Shown here in pieces: positions 60,912 to 64,000 of a stretch of DNA of 64,000 bases. Location: contig NC_092317.1 of the NCBI RefSeq assembly GCF_036785885.1, positions 5,210,501 to 5,274,500 of the forward strand, read 5' to 3'. Position 1 is the first letter of the stretch. Every line of letters starts with the position of its first letter. This DNA comes from Coffea arabica. Its lineage: Eukaryota; Streptophyta; Magnoliopsida; Gentianales; Rubiaceae. The notes under the pieces were generated by a model that saw only the letters and a list, made by a program, of their open reading frames with translations, was not told the origin of the DNA and did no database searches. The translations under genes and the position numbers were made by a program.

Positions 60912-63900
60912 AGCCCCAAACTTTGCGCCCAATGTCAAGAAATCCGCCCCCAGAATTACAGCTTCTTGCATGGAGACGGTGCAGAAAGGTAAAGGTACAA
61001 CCTTTGGGTTCAAGAATTTGATGGCAACGTTCACAGTTAATGTTCATAGAGCAGAGGGAAGGCGCCTGAATGTGCCTTTGATTGCCCCTTTTACAATTGC
61101 CACATCAAGGCTTGATAAAGTGGAGAATGTGGCAATCAGGATTGAGTTGAGTAATGGGTGTGTGGGGTGGGGTGAGGCTCCAATTCTTCCATTTGTGACG
61201 GCAGAAGATCAGCCTACAGCTTTAGCCAAGGCAGAAGAGGCATGCGAGTTTCTGAGGCAGAGTTCTGGGAAAAGTATGTGTTTCATATTGGGGGAGATTG
61301 GTCAAATTCTTCCGGGACATCAATTTGCTTCTGTGAGTTACAGTACAGTTTATTTGTTTACCAGTATCATTTTCCTATTGACTCAAAAACAATATCATTT
61401 TCCCTGTGGTTGATAGTATTGTACTTTAATGGGCATCTGGGATATCTTGGATACCAAAAATAAAAAGACACACATCTGGGCATTTGATTGACAAAATTGG
61501 ATACTTGGTGATCATCTTGCTGCATTACTTTTCTTTATTCGATGATTTTTGTCTGTCATGAAATTGTTTTAAAAGGTGCACTATTTGCAAACCAATATAT
61601 CACACAATCTTTGTAGGAGAAAATGCTGTGTTTTTCTCAGTTAATTTATGGAAGAAAGAAGCATTACCATTTTACTGCCTCAAACATACGTCTCTAAGAC
61701 ATCCTCTGTTGCCAGTTTTCTTGCCAAAAAGTAGATGTGTCGAGAGTCAAACCAAGGATCTCTTAGTCACTTAATTTAGTACTAGGTTTCAGTGAGGTAT
61801 CAATCTATGCTTTTAGTTTGTGGCTGTCAAGTTCTATGTCATACATGTCACAAGAAGTATCAATTGCCTACTACGGGGCTCCTTCTATTCTGTTTCTCCA
61901 TTGTTTCCAGTTGCTGGCAAACTGAAAAAAAAATTTCATTTATTTTGTTCACTTTTCAAGTATGACACCATGTTGACTAGTTGAATTTGTTTCCCATTAA
62001 CTTCAGAATTTCACTTGCTACAGTTTCTAGACCCTTTTCACTGAAAATCAGGAGAGAAAGAAAAAAGTGTAATTGGTGAATATTTCTACTTCAGCAAACG
62101 AGACATTATTATATAGAATTTCCTTAAACACATGAAGTTTGTTAAACTCGAACTAGTAACTAACCTCATGACAAGCCAAACCAAAAGCTGTCTAAGCCCT
62201 TGGAATTACTCAACAGTTTTCACTTCCTTGAAATCCCTAAATGCCTATTGCCACAACCTTTTCTACATTAGGTCCATCTACAAAAATTGCTTGTAAAACA
62301 CCTCTAGTCTACAATAACATGCAGAAACATTCAATTGGCATAAAATGCAACAAAAAAAATCCTTTCAATCATTTAGTGTTCTGAATGGTTTTGTGGTACT
62401 CACCCGGTTACATTTGTCACTGAAGGTAAGAGCTGGAATTGAGATGGCATTGATTGATGCAGCTGCAACCAGCACTGGAATACCTTTGTGGAGACTGTTC
62501 GGTGGAGCTTCAAATACTATTACCACTGATATAACAGTTCAGTTATAATTTTTCTACTACATCAACAGTAATATAATTTATTACTTCTATTAACATCAAA
62601 TGAATCAGATAGGTTGTAGCTGTCAAATGCATATGCTAGCGAATATTGTGATAATGGAACCAAAAATAAATGTTCTTTGATGTATCAATCTAAGTTATAA
62701 GCTTATGATCTTTATAGATTCCAATAGTTTCGGCTGCTGAAGCATCTGAGCTAGCTTCAAAGTATCGTACTCGAGGATTTAAAACATTGAAGCTCAAAGT
62801 AGGCAAGAATCAATGTGGAGACATTGAAGTGCTTCAAGCTATCCGCAAGGCCCACCCAGATTGCTTGTTCATCTTAGATGCAAATGAAGGCTACACGTCC
62901 AAGGAAGCTATTGAAGTTCTGGAAAAACTACATGGTAAAATGTCGTTCAAAATAAGTTATTGTATCCCCAAATGTGAGGAAACGAATGAAAATCTTCTGT
63001 TTTGTAGCTGTTCATTCTTAATTTGAAGGAGAAAATGAAAAGATAGAAAAATATTGTCCGCCTGTTTCTTTGTGTGTGGTTGTAACTACTGTGTATGAGA
63101 GTAAAGTACACCCTCAGCCATGCTTTTGTGATTTAAGCATCATAACATGACTATCATTGCCATCATGCAGAAATGGACGTGACTCCTATCCTTTTCGAGC
63201 AACCTGTTCATAGAGATGATTGGGAAGGTCTTGGTCAGGTTACAGCCATTGCAACAAACAAATATGGGGTGTCGGTTGCGGCTGATGAAAGCTGTCGGAG
63301 TTTAGCTGATGTTCAGAGGATAGTGAAAGAGAAGCTTGCAGATGTGGTTAACATTAAGCTTGCTAAAGTTGGGGTACTCGGTGCTCTAGAAATAATTGAG
63401 TTTGCAAGGGCATCTGGATTGGATCTGATGATTGGTGGTATGGTTGAGACTAGACTAGGAATGGGCTTTGCTAGTCATCTTGCTGCTGGCTTTGGGTGTT
63501 TCAAGTAAGCACTAATTCTCCTTTCATTTTACCAAGTATCTTGTATATTTTGTGATTATATAAAATTCTCATTGAAAGTGTTCGTTGTTCCAAGACATGC
63601 ACTTATCAAATCAAATTTCTACATACTTCTCAGAGTACATTTGAGCATGGTGGTATTGCATAACTTCTAGCATTATGGGAACTAAGCTAGGTTTGGTGTT
63701 TAGGAGATGGCATATGCAATTTTCAAGGATAAATTATTGATTATAAACTCCATTACTAAAACGATTGTTCGTATGTTCTTGTTCTTGTTTCGATGATGCA
63801 GATTCATTGATTTGGATACACCCCTTCTGTTAGCAGAGGATCCAGTTCTTGAGGGTTATGAAGGTATATCAACTCATGAAATTTCTTCCGAGTCCATCTG

Positions 63901-64000
63901 TATGAAAATGAATTGATATTCTTGTGTGATGCTTGTAGCTTCTGCAGTGACATTTTCCTCTAATTAATAACTTGAACTTTTTCTTGGATAGTGTCTGGGC
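60832..64000 (+). CDS. L-Ala-D/L-Glu-type dipeptide epimerase (enolase superfamily), 3' part cut by window
   Basis: Plant member of the muconate-lactonising/dipeptide epimerase group. Bacterial relatives invert L-Ala-D-Glu from murein. Predicted exons are 60832-61332, 62426-62536, 62718-62934, 63171-63504, 63802-63863 and from 63992 on. The N-terminal 65 residues look like a plastid transit peptide. The mature part starts near FTVNVHRAEGRRLNVPL. The active-site set is complete so far: K229-x-K231, metal ligands D258 (LDANEG), E286 (FEQPV) and D315 (AADES), and K339 (NIKLAK). The exon 2 donor (ACA|GTTCAG) is weak. The C-terminal part lies outside the window. Confidence 0.88.

Noticed and set aside
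1-64000. LTR retrotransposon or endogenous viral element
   Set aside because: I saw no long direct terminal repeats, primer-binding site, polyprotein or capsid-like coding sequence.
1-64000. CRISPR array or bacterial operon
   Set aside because: No spaced identical repeats. Introns, SINEs and plant gene families rule out a prokaryotic source.

Overview
The window is nuclear DNA of a flowering plant, most likely a core eudicot. Genes are split by many short introns with GT-AG borders. Intergenic DNA is AT-rich and full of MITEs, SINE-like copies, a Mutator-like element, a pogo-like element and a Helitron-like element. The protein families are plant ones: reticulon-like B, a PB1/octicosapeptide protein, plant-type mS35 and a plastid MurG homologue. 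The sequence alone does not fix the species.

Layout. 1-16.7 kb is gene-poor. It holds a transposon with 9-bp target duplications (92-1033), a SINE with 11-bp target duplications (1700-1945), a possible two-exon secreted-peptide gene (5970-6539, minus), and a nest of duplications carrying three broken J-domain gene fragments (10.4-14.4 kb). 16.7-19.5 kb is a lipid phosphate phosphatase gene (minus). 22.2-24.7 kb is a PB1-domain protein (plus). 25.7-28.1 kb is a MurG-like glycosyltransferase (plus), 30.2-34.2 kb an alpha/beta hydrolase (plus), and 34.9-38.5 kb a RING-H2 protein (minus), convergent with the hydrolase. 38.5-45.5 kb has no gene that I can see. 45.5-46.4 kb is a short gene matching only the 5' half of the mitochondrial ribosomal protein mS35, and the full mS35 gene follows at 48.4-51.8 kb. 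Then come a Cys-rich 128-residue protein (53.2 kb), tRNA-Leu(CAG) (53.8 kb, minus), a small membrane protein (54.8-55.0 kb, minus) and a reticulon-like B gene (56.7-57.9 kb, minus). The 5' part of an enolase-superfamily dipeptide epimerase (60.8 kb onward, plus) runs off the right edge.

How the genes relate. They form no operon-like system. From memory, the order LPP, PB1 protein, mS35, small membrane protein and reticulon matches a run on Arabidopsis chromosome 3 (At3g18220-At3g18260). The order MurG, hydrolase and RING matches At1g73740-At1g73760. This window would then show the two sets still interleaved, as expected of an ancestral block later divided between duplicated copies. MurG and the dipeptide epimerase both belong to families that act on peptidoglycan or its peptides in bacteria, but here they lie about 33 kb apart and any joint role is inference.

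Exon borders were read by eye from splice consensus, reading frame and family knowledge. Every multi-exon gene listed as CDS keeps one open frame across its joins, apart from the doubtful join noted in the hydrolase gene.
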